A stretch of DNA of 64,000 nt from UBA6136 sp044351045. GTDB lineage: Bacteria; Pseudomonadota; Gammaproteobacteria; Methylococcales; Methylococcaceae. Shown piece by piece: positions 39,935-48,365 of this stretch. The stretch covers positions 1 through 64,000 of the forward strand of contig JBILGM010000010.1 in the NCBI GenBank assembly GCA_044351045.1, written 5' to 3'. The notes under the pieces were generated by a model. It was not told the origin of the DNA, searched no databases, and saw only the letters and a program-made list of their open reading frames with translations. The translations under genes were made by a program, and so were the position numbers. The first letter of the stretch is position 1, and every line of letters starts with the position of its first letter.

Positions 39935-41342
39935 AGCAGATCAGGTTTGGATCGTCGATGATGACCGATCGATCCGCTGGGTACTTGAAAAAGCCTTGCA
40001 AAAAGCGGGTATTGAGACGCGAAGCTTTTCCAGTGCGGATGGGTTATTGGAAAGTCTGGGTCAGGCACTCCCTGAGGCGATCATTACCGACATTCGAATG
40101 CCGGGCATGGACGGTCTGGCGTTGCTGAAACGGCTGCAGGAGCGCTATCCCGATCTGCCGGTCATCATCATGACTGCACACTCCGATCTGGAGAGCGCGG
40201 TGTCGGCATTTCATGGGGGCGCATTTGAGTACCTGCCCAAACCCTTCGATGTCGATGAGGCGGTGGATCGGGTTCAGCGTGCCTGTGCCCAAGCTCGAAA
40301 TCTCCGGCTGGAGCGGGAGCCCAGCCCCATGCCGGAGGCGACGCCGGAGATCATTGGTGCCGCACCGACCATGCAAGAGGTCTTTAGGGCTATCGCGAGG
40401 CTGGCACGGTCTCATATCACTGTGTTAATTAATGGCGAATCAGGCACCGGCAAAGAGCTCGTGGCCAAAGCCTTGCATCGCCATAGCCCTCGCGCGGCTA
40501 AACCCTTTATTGCGCTGAACATGGCGGCCATACCGCGAGATCTTCTGGAGTCAGAGCTGTTTGGTCATGAGCGCGGGGCTTTCACGGGGGCGCAGGCAAG
40601 GCGGGCCGGCCGTTTTGAGCAGGCTGACGGGGGAACGTTGTTTCTCGATGAAATCGGGGATATGCCCGCTGAGTTGCAGACCCGGCTACTGCGGGTTCTG
40701 GCCGATGGTGAGTTCTTTCCTGTGGGGGCTCACGCACCCGTCCGGGTGGATGTGCGCATCATTGCTGCAACGCATCAGAATCTGGATTCATTGGTTGCGG
40801 AGGGGCGTTTTCGCGAAGACCTGTTCCACCGACTCAATGTCATCCGCATTCACTTGCCGCCATTGCGCGAACGCCGGCAGGACATCCCATTGCTGCTACG
40901 ACATTTTCTCAAGGAGGCCAGCAAGGAAATCAAGGCCGAAACGAAACTCCTGCGTCCGGATGTGGAGACTTACCTTTGTGGTCTCGATTGGCCGGGTAAT
41001 GTCCGTCAGCTCGAAAACACCTGCCGCTGGATAACGGTGATGGCGGCGGGCAAGGATGTTCATCTCGATGATTTGCCGCCCGAGCTATTGCAGCCACCAA
41101 AGGAATCCGTCTATTTGCAGGTAGGTGAGGGCTGGCAGGAGGCTCTGCGCAATTGGGTGGATGACGAACTCAAGCGCGGTCATGTCAATATTGCCAAGGA
41201 GGCCATTGAATCCGCGGAAGGCATTCTGATCACCACGGCGCTCGGCGCAACCCGCGGTCGGCGGCAGGAAGCCGCCAAGCTTTTGGGATATGGCCGAAAT
41301 ACATTGACTCGAAAGATCGCCGAGCTCCACCTTGATGTTTGA
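39927..41342 (+). CDS. glnG: Nitrogen regulation response regulator NtrC
   Basis: About 471 aa. The receiver domain has the acidic pocket (WIVDDDRSIRW) and the phospho-Asp in AIITDIRMPGMDG. The AAA+ domain has Walker A GESGTGKEL, the sigma-54 contact loop GAFTGA, and Walker B GGTLFLDEIGD. A Fis-type helix-turn-helix ends the protein (GRRQEAAKLLGYGRNTLTRK). It activates sigma-54 promoters under nitrogen limitation. The ATG at 39927 follows a GGAGATGGG site and overlaps ntrB. Confidence 0.95.
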   Translation: MTKADQVWIVDDDRSIRWVLEKALQKAGIETRSFSSADGLLESLGQALPEAIITDIRMPGMDGLALLKRLQERYPDLPVIIMTAHSDLESAVSAFHGGAFEYLPKPFDVDEAVDRVQRACAQARNLRLEREPSPMPEATPEIIGAAPTMQEVFRAIARLARSHITVLINGESGTGKELVAKALHRHSPRAAKPFIALNMAAIPRDLLESELFGHERGAFTGAQARRAGRFEQADGGTLFLDEIGDMPAELQTRLLRVLADGEFFPVGAHAPVRVDVRIIAATHQNLDSLVAEGRFREDLFHRLNVIRIHLPPLRERRQDIPLLLRHFLKEASKEIKAETKLLRPDVETYLCGLDWPGNVRQLENTCRWITVMAAGKDVHLDDLPPELLQPPKESVYLQVGEGWQEALRNWVDDELKRGHVNIAKEAIESAEGILITTALGATRGRRQEAAKLLGYGRNTLTRKIAELHLDV

Positions 41343-41460
41343 GTGCTTTGAGTAAATGGGCCGATTCCTGTTTGTGGCCCAATCATGGCCGTCATGAATG
41401 AGATAATCAGCACAAAGTGTTTGCCAGCACGATGGTTTTTTGTTCGGTTCAGAGAACTTG

Positions 41461-41505
41461 GCTACCTCGCTACCTCGCTGGCTCGCTGGCTCGCGCGCGC
41501 GCGAG
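41461..41505. repeat. Octamer tandem repeats and alternating CG palindrome upstream of glgP
   Basis: Four octamers in a row (GCTACCTC twice, then GCTGGCTC twice) run from 41461 to 41492 and lead into CTCGCGCGCGCGCGAG (41490-41505), a perfect 16-base palindrome of alternating C and G. The tract ends about 60 bases before the glgP ATG. GAACTT at 41454-41459 just before it resembles a sigma-E-type -35 element. Copy-number change of the octamer could alter promoter or leader spacing; Z-DNA or a cruciform is possible. Confidence 0.6.
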
Positions 41506-41565
41506 TCCCTACATGTCTAGCGGTTTCTGGCAAAAAGACCCAGCCGACTAAAACGGAAGATACGT

Positions 41566-44049
41566 ATGCCTCACCGTAATCTAACCAAAAGCCATCCCAC
41601 CGCTCATCTGACCGATGCCTCTCTGCTGGGTATGAAGCCAAAGGAGTTGGCCAAAGATATTGCCCAGCATTTCAATTACACCCTCGGTCGCGGTAAGTCC
41701 TGTAAATCCGCTCACTACACCTACACCTCGCTGGCACTGGCGGTGCGTGACCGATTGATGGAGCGGTGGAAGGCCACGCAGCAGGCTTATGTGAAAGGCA
41801 ACTGCCGGCGGGCTTACTATCTGTCGCTGGAATTCCTCATGGGTCGAGCGCTCAGCAATGCAATGCTTAATCTCGGTATCACCCAGGCGACAGAAAAGGC
41901 GCTGCACACACTGGGGCTCGATCTGGAGGAACTGTCTGATATCGAGGTGGATGCGGGGTTGGGTAATGGCGGACTGGGCCGATTGGCGGCGTGTTTTGTG
42001 GATAGCTGTGCGACTCTGCAACTGCCGGTAACTGGTTACGGTATCCGCTATGAATACGGGATGTTTCGCCAGTTGATTGAGCATGGCTATCAGCTTGAAG
42101 AACCCGATCACTGGCTGCGCAATGGGCATGTCTGGGAGCTAGAGCGGCCGGAGTTGACTATGCGCATCCATTTCGGCGGACACACCGAGACGCTGGCAGA
42201 CGGTCGCGTGGAATGGGTCAATACTCAGGACGTATTGGCGGTGCCCTACGATGTCCCAATTCCCGGATATGAGAATGGGACAGTCAATACTTTGAGGCTC
42301 TGGAAGGCGGCCGCAACCGACGAATTTAGTCTAAGCGAGTTCAACGCTGGGGACTATACCGAGGCGGTCCGTTCCAAGAACATGGCGGAAAACATCACCA
42401 TGGTGTTGTACCCCAATGATGCCAGTGAAAATGGCAAAGAACTGCGTCTACGACAGCAATACTTTCTGGCTTCAGCCAGTCTTCAGGACATTGTTCGGGA
42501 CTGGGTACAGACGCATGGTAAAAATTTCAGCCAATTCGCAAAAAAGAATGTATTTCAGTTAAACGATACCCATCCGACCATCGCCGTCGCCGAGTTGATG
42601 CGTTTGCTGGTTGACGAGCATGGTGTGGCCTGGAACATGGCATGGCAGATCACCCGCCAGACCATGGCCTACACCAACCATACCCTGTTGCCAGAGGCCT
42701 TGGAGAAATGGCCTGTGCGGCTATTCCGTCAGTTGCTGCCTCGTTTGCTGGAAATCATTTTCGAGATCAATAACGGTTTTCTCAAGGAGGTGAACGAGCG
42801 CTGGCCAGGCGACAATGACCGGTTGGCGCGAATGTCCCTGATCGAGGAGGGGTGGGAGCAACAGGTCCGGATGGCCTACCTGGCGATTGTCGGCAGCTTT
42901 TCCGTCAACGGAGTTGCCGAACTTCACTCCGATTTGCTGGTGCAGGGCATGTTCAGGGATTTTTACGAGCTATGGCCCGAAAAATTCAACAACAAGACCA
43001 ACGGGATTACTCCCCGTCGCTGGTTGGCAGGGTGCAATCCCGACTTGGCGGCTCTGATTACAAAGACCATTGGCGATGAGTGGACCCGTGATTTGTCCCG
43101 ACTGGCTAAATTGGCACCCTACGCCGACGCTCCTGCCTTTCGCAAGCGTTGGCGAGCCATCAAGCGTGCCAACAAGGAGCGTCTAGCAGCTTACGCCTTC
43201 AATGAGTTGGGTGTCACGTTGGACCCAGACGCGTTATTTGATGTTCAGGTCAAGCGCATTCATGAGTACAAGCGCCAATTGCTCAATGCGCTGCATGTCA
43301 TTCATCTTTACGATCGGATTTGTCGGGGGGATGTGAAAGATTGGACGCCGCGGGTGGTAATTTTTGGCGGCAAGGCGGCGCCTGGTTATCAGATGGCCAA
43401 GCGCATCATCAAATTGATTAATGCTATCGCCGATGTGGTCAATACCGATCCCGTGGTGGGTAGCAAGCTCAAGGTGGTATTTCTGCCTAACTATCGGGTT
43501 ACGGCGATGGAAACCATCTGTCCTGGTACCGACCTTTCCGAGCAGATCTCAACGGCAGGCAAGGAGGCTTCGGGTACCGGCAACATGAAGTTCATGCTGA
43601 ATGGCGCGCTAACGATCGGTACGCTGGACGGCGCGAACATCGAGATTCGCGAGGAGGTTGGTGCGGAGAACTTCTTCCTGTTCGGGTTAACCGCTGAAGA
43701 GGTGGAGCATACTCGTTTCCACTACAATCCGCTGGCGATCATTCATGCCAATCAAGAATTGAGCCGGGTCATGGCGTTGCTGGAGTCAGGCCACTTCAAT
43801 CCGGGTGAGCCCACAATATTTGATGCGATCATCGATTCCATTAAGGGATCATGGGATCCGTGGATGACGGCTGCTGATTTTGCCAGTTACGTGGAAGCCC
43901 AGCAAAGCGCGGCCACGGCTTATCGGAATGAAGAGAGTTGGACTCGAATGAGTATCCTCAACACCGCTGCTGCCGGCAAGTTTTCGTCAGACCGGACAAT
44001 CGCCGAGTACAACCGTGATATATGGAGGCTGAAGCCAGTCAGCGTCTAA
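41566..44049 (+). CDS. glgP: Glycogen/starch/alpha-glucan phosphorylase
   Basis: The 827-aa product is a full-length GT35 phosphorylase: RAYYLSLEFLMGRAL, DAGLGNGGLGRLAACF, QLNDTHPTIAVAELMR, FNNKTNGITPRRW and the PLP-site motif EASGTGNMKFMLNGALTIGT. It releases glucose-1-phosphate from alpha-1,4-glucans in the cytoplasm. It stands alone, with no glgABC or malQ nearby, between ntrC and rpoE. The leader carries an unusual repeat tract. Confidence 0.96.
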   Translation: MPHRNLTKSHPTAHLTDASLLGMKPKELAKDIAQHFNYTLGRGKSCKSAHYTYTSLALAVRDRLMERWKATQQAYVKGNCRRAYYLSLEFLMGRALSNAMLNLGITQATEKALHTLGLDLEELSDIEVDAGLGNGGLGRLAACFVDSCATLQLPVTGYGIRYEYGMFRQLIEHGYQLEEPDHWLRNGHVWELERPELTMRIHFGGHTETLADGRVEWVNTQDVLAVPYDVPIPGYENGTVNTLRLWKAAATDEFSLSEFNAGDYTEAVRSKNMAENITMVLYPNDASENGKELRLRQQYFLASASLQDIVRDWVQTHGKNFSQFAKKNVFQLNDTHPTIAVAELMRLLVDEHGVAWNMAWQITRQTMAYTNHTLLPEALEKWPVRLFRQLLPRLLEIIFEINNGFLKEVNERWPGDNDRLARMSLIEEGWEQQVRMAYLAIVGSFSVNGVAELHSDLLVQGMFRDFYELWPEKFNNKTNGITPRRWLAGCNPDLAALITKTIGDEWTRDLSRLAKLAPYADAPAFRKRWRAIKRANKERLAAYAFNELGVTLDPDALFDVQVKRIHEYKRQLLNALHVIHLYDRICRGDVKDWTPRVVIFGGKAAPGYQMAKRIIKLINAIADVVNTDPVVGSKLKVVFLPNYRVTAMETICPGTDLSEQISTAGKEASGTGNMKFMLNGALTIGTLDGANIEIREEVGAENFFLFGLTAEEVEHTRFHYNPLAIIHANQELSRVMALLESGHFNPGEPTIFDAIIDSIKGSWDPWMTAADFASYVEAQQSAATAYRNEESWTRMSILNTAAAGKFSSDRTIAEYNRDIWRLKPVSV

Positions 44050-44183
44050 TCGCCCACAGTGCTGTGGTGGCCGGTATGCGTTGAACCGCGGTGCAGATTG
44101 ACGCCCGGAATGCGTTTAGGCTGGTGTTTTCTGGGCCGGGTTCTTGATATGTAAACACTGCTCGAATTGAATGGTGGACCCTA

Positions 44184-44218
44184 AACGACGATAATGCCAA
44201 CATTAGGTCGTCGTCGTT
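44184..44218 (+). repeat. Long hairpin between glgP and rpoE
   Basis: AACGACGA-TAATG pairs with CATTA and, after a 5-base bulge, with TCGTCGTT, around a CCAA loop: about 13 bp in all. It lies 135 bases after glgP and 110 bases before the rpoE ATG. No T-run follows, so it may be a weak terminator, an mRNA-end structure, or part of rpoE control. Confidence 0.45.
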
Positions 44219-44327
44219 CTCAACAAGTCTTGTCCCGATTGTTCCTTTGCTAACAGTGAAGTTGCCAAGAAGGGGAGGTCGCGGACGGCTCGTTATACCA
44301 ACCAAAGGGCACTCCACCACAGGACGC

Positions 44328-44897
44328 ATGGAAGAACTCGACGAGGAACTGGTTAAGCGCGTTCAAAAGGGCGATAAAAAAGCCTTTGATGTGCTGGTTA
44401 GAAAATACCAGTACAAAATTGCCCAGCTGATCAACCGCTACATAAAGGACCAGCATGAAGCTCTGGATGTTGCGCAGGAGACGTTCATCAAGGCTTACCG
44501 TGCCTTGCCCGGTTTTCGGGGGGACAGCGCTTTCTATACATGGCTGTACCGTATTGCCATCAATACTGCGAAGAATCATCTGTCGATGCGATCTCGTAGA
44601 CCCTCGGATGATGAGATAGAAATCGAAGATGCGGAACAATTCGAGTCTGGCGGACGTCTAAGGAACTACGAGACGCCCGAAGGATTGCTTTTGACCGAAG
44701 AGATCGCGGTGGCCATTCAGGCTGCGTTGAAGAACCTTCCTGATGAGCTGAGGACGGCGATCACCCTGCGGGAATTTGAAGGACTGAGTTATGAGGAAAT
44801 TGCTCAAGTCATGGGCTGTCCTGTGGGTACGGTAAGATCTCGAATTTTCCGTGCTAGAGAAGCTATAGATAAACGACTCGAACCCTTGATCAGGTAG
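44328..44897 (+). CDS. rpoE: RNA polymerase sigma factor RpoE (AlgU)
   Basis: The 189-aa product is a group-4 ECF sigma factor of the RpoE/AlgU type: an EELVKRVQKGDKKAFDVLV start, the region 2 motif QETFIKAYRALPGFRGDS with FYTWLYRIAINTAKNHL, and the region 4 helix-turn-helix LSYEEIAQVMGCPVGTVRSRI. It directs envelope-stress genes when released from RseA. The ATG at 44328 is preceded by AGGA and gives the standard N-terminus; the longer frame upstream to 44247 is not conserved. It heads the rseA-rseB-rseC-mucD operon. Confidence 0.96.
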   Translation: MEELDEELVKRVQKGDKKAFDVLVRKYQYKIAQLINRYIKDQHEALDVAQETFIKAYRALPGFRGDSAFYTWLYRIAINTAKNHLSMRSRRPSDDEIEIEDAEQFESGGRLRNYETPEGLLLTEEIAVAIQAALKNLPDELRTAITLREFEGLSYEEIAQVMGCPVGTVRSRIFRAREAIDKRLEPLIR

Positions 44898-44904
44898 AAA
44901 TGAA

Positions 44905-45429
44905 ATGATTACTGATGACAATGCCCAAAAACTTAGCGCGCTACTCGATAACGAACTGGGTTATCACCAATCTCTTTCCATATTGAATCAGCTACAAAGT
45001 GACATGTCCCTGAATTCCAAGCTGCACCGATATGCTGTGGTTAAGGAATGTATGAAGTCTGGCAGTGGTAGCATGCTGGTACCTGATGCTGGTTTTGTAG
45101 GCCGTGTTCATGCAGCGCTGGCTGAGGAGCCCGTGGTACTTGCGCCGCGAGTTATTCGCAAACCGTTCGGGGAGAAGAACACTACTTATGCGATTGCAGC
45201 ATCTATAGCTCTAATTGCGTTGTTTGTCGGGCGTTCCTTGACCGATTATCCACCCGACAGGGCCGGCCAACTGATGGCCAAGACGGAAATGAGGAGCCCG
45301 GTGACTCATGCCTCCATGGAGCCCGATTTGAGTGATTATCTGGCCCTTCACAATGAATCTACCTATCTCGCCGGAAGCCAAGGCATGATGCCTTCTATCC
45401 GGTTGGTGAGCGGGTCGGTTGGGCGTTAA
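44905..45429 (+). CDS. rseA: Sigma-E factor negative regulator RseA (MucA)
   Basis: A 174-aa anti-sigma factor: the N-terminal sigma-binding domain (LSALLDNELGYHQSLSILNQLQ; then LHRYAVVKECM), one membrane helix around residues 93-108 (TYAIAASIALIALFVGRSL), and a short periplasmic domain. It holds RpoE inactive at the inner membrane until cleaved by DegS/RseP-type proteases. It starts 7 bases after rpoE and its end overlaps rseB. Confidence 0.93.
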   Translation: MITDDNAQKLSALLDNELGYHQSLSILNQLQSDMSLNSKLHRYAVVKECMKSGSGSMLVPDAGFVGRVHAALAEEPVVLAPRVIRKPFGEKNTTYAIAASIALIALFVGRSLTDYPPDRAGQLMAKTEMRSPVTHASMEPDLSDYLALHNESTYLAGSQGMMPSIRLVSGSVGR

Positions 45430-46441
45430 CGATAGGTCCAGGCTTCAGGTGATTCGATTCTTCATTGGTTTTCGACCGTACACGCTAATTTTCGCTGCCC
45501 TTGCTTTGAGCCCTACGCGGCTGTTGTCTGAGCAACTTTCGGTGAAGCCTTCAACCGGAGTCGAGTGGTTGGAGGTCATGCGTAATGCCGCCAGCTCTCT
45601 AAACTACCAAGGTGTCGTTGCTTACATCAAAGATCAGCAGGTCGACAGTTTCAAGCTTTATCATCAGGTAACCGACGGCAAGGAACGCGAACGTCTGGTT
45701 GCAATGAACAGTCCGTTCAGAGAAGTGTTGCGTGCGGACGGTAATGTCGCCAGATATACCGCCGGTACGCATCAGGTGGTGGTAGAGACGAGGCCCTCTA
45801 ATCAGTCCGTACTCATCAACCTGCCTGATGATACCTCCCTGCTAAATAGGTATTACCGCATTAACCTCCGAGGACAGGAGTATGTGGCCGGCGCCTTGAC
45901 TCAGGTAGTGGCGTTGGAGCCGCGGGATCCCTACCGCTACAGCCGGCTACTCTGGATTGATACCTCGACACACCTTCCGCTCAAGCTGGACGTGCTGAAT
46001 GAGGATGGAGTGTCCGTGGAGCAAATGGTGTTCACCACCATCATCACCAAAGCACCTATAGCGCCCCAGGACTTGCAGCCTTCGGTTCAGGCGTCTTCAG
46101 CTATAACCCAGATCAGCCATCGTGAAACCCTTCCGGTGGACGGGTTGAATTGGACCTTCAAGTCAGTGCCTGAGGGGTTCCAGATCGTTTCATACTCTGT
46201 CCTTAAGCGTCCTCCGCTCAATTTGCCGGTAGAACACGTCCTGATGAGTGATGGTTTTTCATCGGTGTCGGTTTATATCGAAAAGCGAGACGGTCGAATC
46301 AAGCCGGGCGTCAGGAAACTCGGTGCAGCGAGTGTTGACTCGGTTAAGCTGGGTGACTATGAGGTTACCGTCATGGGCGAAGTCCCCCAAAAGACCGTTG
46401 AACTGATCGCGAATGGTGTCCGAAAGAAGGGCGATAACTAA
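45419..46441 (+). CDS. rseB: Sigma-E factor regulatory protein RseB (MucB)
   Basis: The 340-aa product has a signal peptide and the two-domain MucB/RseB fold: SSLNYQGVVAYIKDQQVDSF...LYHQVTDGKERERLV is the LolA-like N-terminal domain and the C-terminal domain ends with GDYEVTVMGEVPQKTV. It binds the periplasmic part of RseA and senses mislocalised LPS or lipoproteins. The called TTG at 45419 overlaps rseA by 11 bases; a GTG at 45452, just before the hydrophobic stretch, is an alternative start. Its stop overlaps rseC (TAATG). Confidence 0.92.
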   Translation: MGVNDRSRLQVIRFFIGFRPYTLIFAALALSPTRLLSEQLSVKPSTGVEWLEVMRNAASSLNYQGVVAYIKDQQVDSFKLYHQVTDGKERERLVAMNSPFREVLRADGNVARYTAGTHQVVVETRPSNQSVLINLPDDTSLLNRYYRINLRGQEYVAGALTQVVALEPRDPYRYSRLLWIDTSTHLPLKLDVLNEDGVSVEQMVFTTIITKAPIAPQDLQPSVQASSAITQISHRETLPVDGLNWTFKSVPEGFQIVSYSVLKRPPLNLPVEHVLMSDGFSSVSVYIEKRDGRIKPGVRKLGAASVDSVKLGDYEVTVMGEVPQKTVELIANGVRKKGDN

Positions 46442-46875
46442 TGTTTGAGGCTGAAGCGGTGGTCACGGGTGCTGCCTTCGGTACTTTTTCGGTGAAGGTA
46501 ATCACCCAAGACTGTCATTACTGCAAAACCGGCTGCTCAAAACCTGACTGGCATGACAGCAACTCCATAGAGTTAAGAAACGTTAACCAGAGTTCCTCGG
46601 TCGATTTGTCGGTTGGTGCCCGTGTATTCCTTGATGTGCCCCACAAGCGGCTTATAAGCGCCGCCTTTTTCTTATACTTGACTCCATTGTTCGGGTTTCT
46701 GGTCGGCATGGTTGCGGGCAATTGGGCTGCCGCACGAGTCGTTCCCGAATTTTCCGAAGCATGCGCGATGATCGGTGGTTTGCTGGGCATGATCTCGGTA
46801 TTCCGTTGCCTGTCGAGCCAGAGAGTCGGTTTGAGTCTATTTGAACTAGTGCCATCGATCAGGCCGTTGGGCTGA
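46441..46875 (+). CDS. rseC: RseC/MucC family membrane protein
   Basis: A 144-aa protein of the RseC family: an N-terminal cytoplasmic part with a Cys cluster (CHYCKTGCSKPDW), two membrane helices (FFLYLTPLFGFLVGMVAG and EACAMIGGLLGMISVF), and a short tail. RseC/MucC influences the sigma-E response and, in some bacteria, electron transfer to SoxR. The ATG overlaps the rseB stop. Confidence 0.92.
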   Translation: MFEAEAVVTGAAFGTFSVKVITQDCHYCKTGCSKPDWHDSNSIELRNVNQSSSVDLSVGARVFLDVPHKRLISAAFFLYLTPLFGFLVGMVAGNWAAARVVPEFSEACAMIGGLLGMISVFRCLSSQRVGLSLFELVPSIRPLG

Positions 46876-46921
46876 ACATTCATCCAAGCTTTTCCGAATT
46901 TTGCTTCCGCTGGAGTCACCG

Positions 46922-48361
46922 ATGCTGAAAGCCACTTGGCGCCTCGCTTACCTGTTGCTGCCCGTTTCTTTGCTTGCTCCTCCCAGCTACGGGCAACTGC
47001 CTGACTTTACCGGGCTGGTCGAGCAGAACAATGCCGCTGTAGTGAATATCAGTACAACTCAGAAAGTGGCTGCCAATCCGATGCAGCCACAACTGCCCGA
47101 GGGCATAGAGATTCCGGAAGGTGCGCCCTTCGATGAATTGCTGAAGCGCTATTTTGGCGAAGGTGGACCCGGTGCGCCGGGAGGCCCTGGTGGTGGTGAA
47201 CAGGATGATGCCAAGTCGCTGGGTTCCGGTTTCATCATCTCGCCCGATGGCTATGTCATTACCAATCACCACGTCATCAAGGATGCTGAAGAAGTGGTTG
47301 TTCGTTTGCAGGATCGGCGGGAACTGGTTGCCAAAATTGTGGGCTCCGATAAGCGCAGTGATATCGCTCTATTGAAGCTTGAGGCCAGGGAGCTTCCAGT
47401 GGTGAAATTGGGGTCATCGGATGAATTGAAGGTCGGCGAATGGGTGCTGGCCATAGGTTCTCCATTTGGTTTCGATCACTCGGTGACGGCCGGTATCGTT
47501 AGCGCCAAGGGCCGGAGCTTGCCCAGCGATAACTATGTGCCCTTCATCCAGACGGATGTGGCGATTAATCCGGGCAATTCCGGTGGCCCTTTGTTCAACC
47601 TCGATGGTGAGGTCATCGGCGTCAATTCTCAAATATACAGCCGAACCGGTGGCTTCATGGGTCTTTCCTTCGCCATCCCGGTCGATGTTGCCATGCATGT
47701 GGTTGAGCAGCTGAAGTCGCAGGGGAGAGTTTCCCGTGGCTGGCTGGGCGTGCAAATACAAGATGTGACCCGTGAGCTGGCCGAATCATTCGGTATGAAA
47801 AAGCCACAGGGTGCATTGGTGTCTAAGATCATGCCCAAAAGCCCTGCAGGAGAATCGGGGATTCAGATCGGTGACATCATCGAGGAATTCAATGGTCGGG
47901 AAATCAATGCCTCAGCCGAACTTCCGCCCATGGTGGGCACGACAAAAATCGGTGAAACAGCCAGGCTGAAAGTGCTCCGAGAGGGCAAATCGTTGGAAAT
48001 TCCCGTCAAGATTGGTGTGCTACCCGATGAGGAGCCTGCCGTGGCGAGTAAAGAAGGGCCTGCCGTCGGCGACAAATTAGCCCGACTGAATGTTGCTGTA
48101 GCCAATCCGAGCGAGGAGCAACGCGAGCAGATGGAGCTGCCAAAGACAGGCGGTGTTGTCATCATGGGTGTCAAGCCGGGACCGGCCGCCGACGCGGGTA
48201 TTCGTCGCGGCGATGTCATTCTTCGTGTAGGTGATCAGGCCGTTCGGGACGCCAAGCATCTCGGTGACATCATCCAAGTGTTGCCGAAAGGAAAGAGTGT
48301 CGCGGTTCTGGTGCTACGGCAGGGGGGATCACAGTTTCTCGCCATTAAGCTCAAGGATTGA
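46922..48361 (+). CDS. mucD: DegP/MucD-type periplasmic serine protease
   Basis: About 479 aa: a signal peptide (ending near PSYG), a trypsin-like domain with the triad His in VITNHHVIKDA, Asp in RSDIALLKLE and Ser in INPGNSGGPLFN, then two PDZ domains (GWLGVQIQDV... and GGVVIMGVKPGPAADAG). It is the HtrA/MucD protease-chaperone that degrades misfolded periplasmic proteins. The ATG at 46922 has a GGAG site 12 bases upstream; a TTG at 46901 would add seven residues. It closes the sigma-E block. Confidence 0.94.
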   Translation: MLKATWRLAYLLLPVSLLAPPSYGQLPDFTGLVEQNNAAVVNISTTQKVAANPMQPQLPEGIEIPEGAPFDELLKRYFGEGGPGAPGGPGGGEQDDAKSLGSGFIISPDGYVITNHHVIKDAEEVVVRLQDRRELVAKIVGSDKRSDIALLKLEARELPVVKLGSSDELKVGEWVLAIGSPFGFDHSVTAGIVSAKGRSLPSDNYVPFIQTDVAINPGNSGGPLFNLDGEVIGVNSQIYSRTGGFMGLSFAIPVDVAMHVVEQLKSQGRVSRGWLGVQIQDVTRELAESFGMKKPQGALVSKIMPKSPAGESGIQIGDIIEEFNGREINASAELPPMVGTTKIGETARLKVLREGKSLEIPVKIGVLPDEEPAVASKEGPAVGDKLARLNVAVANPSEEQREQMELPKTGGVVIMGVKPGPAADAGIRRGDVILRVGDQAVRDAKHLGDIIQVLPKGKSVAVLVLRQGGSQFLAIKLKD

Positions 48362-48365
48362 GGCT

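Noticed and set aside
41461..41505. Possible CRISPR array
   Set aside because: The repeats are contiguous octamers without spacers and no cas genes are present; it is a microsatellite-like tract.
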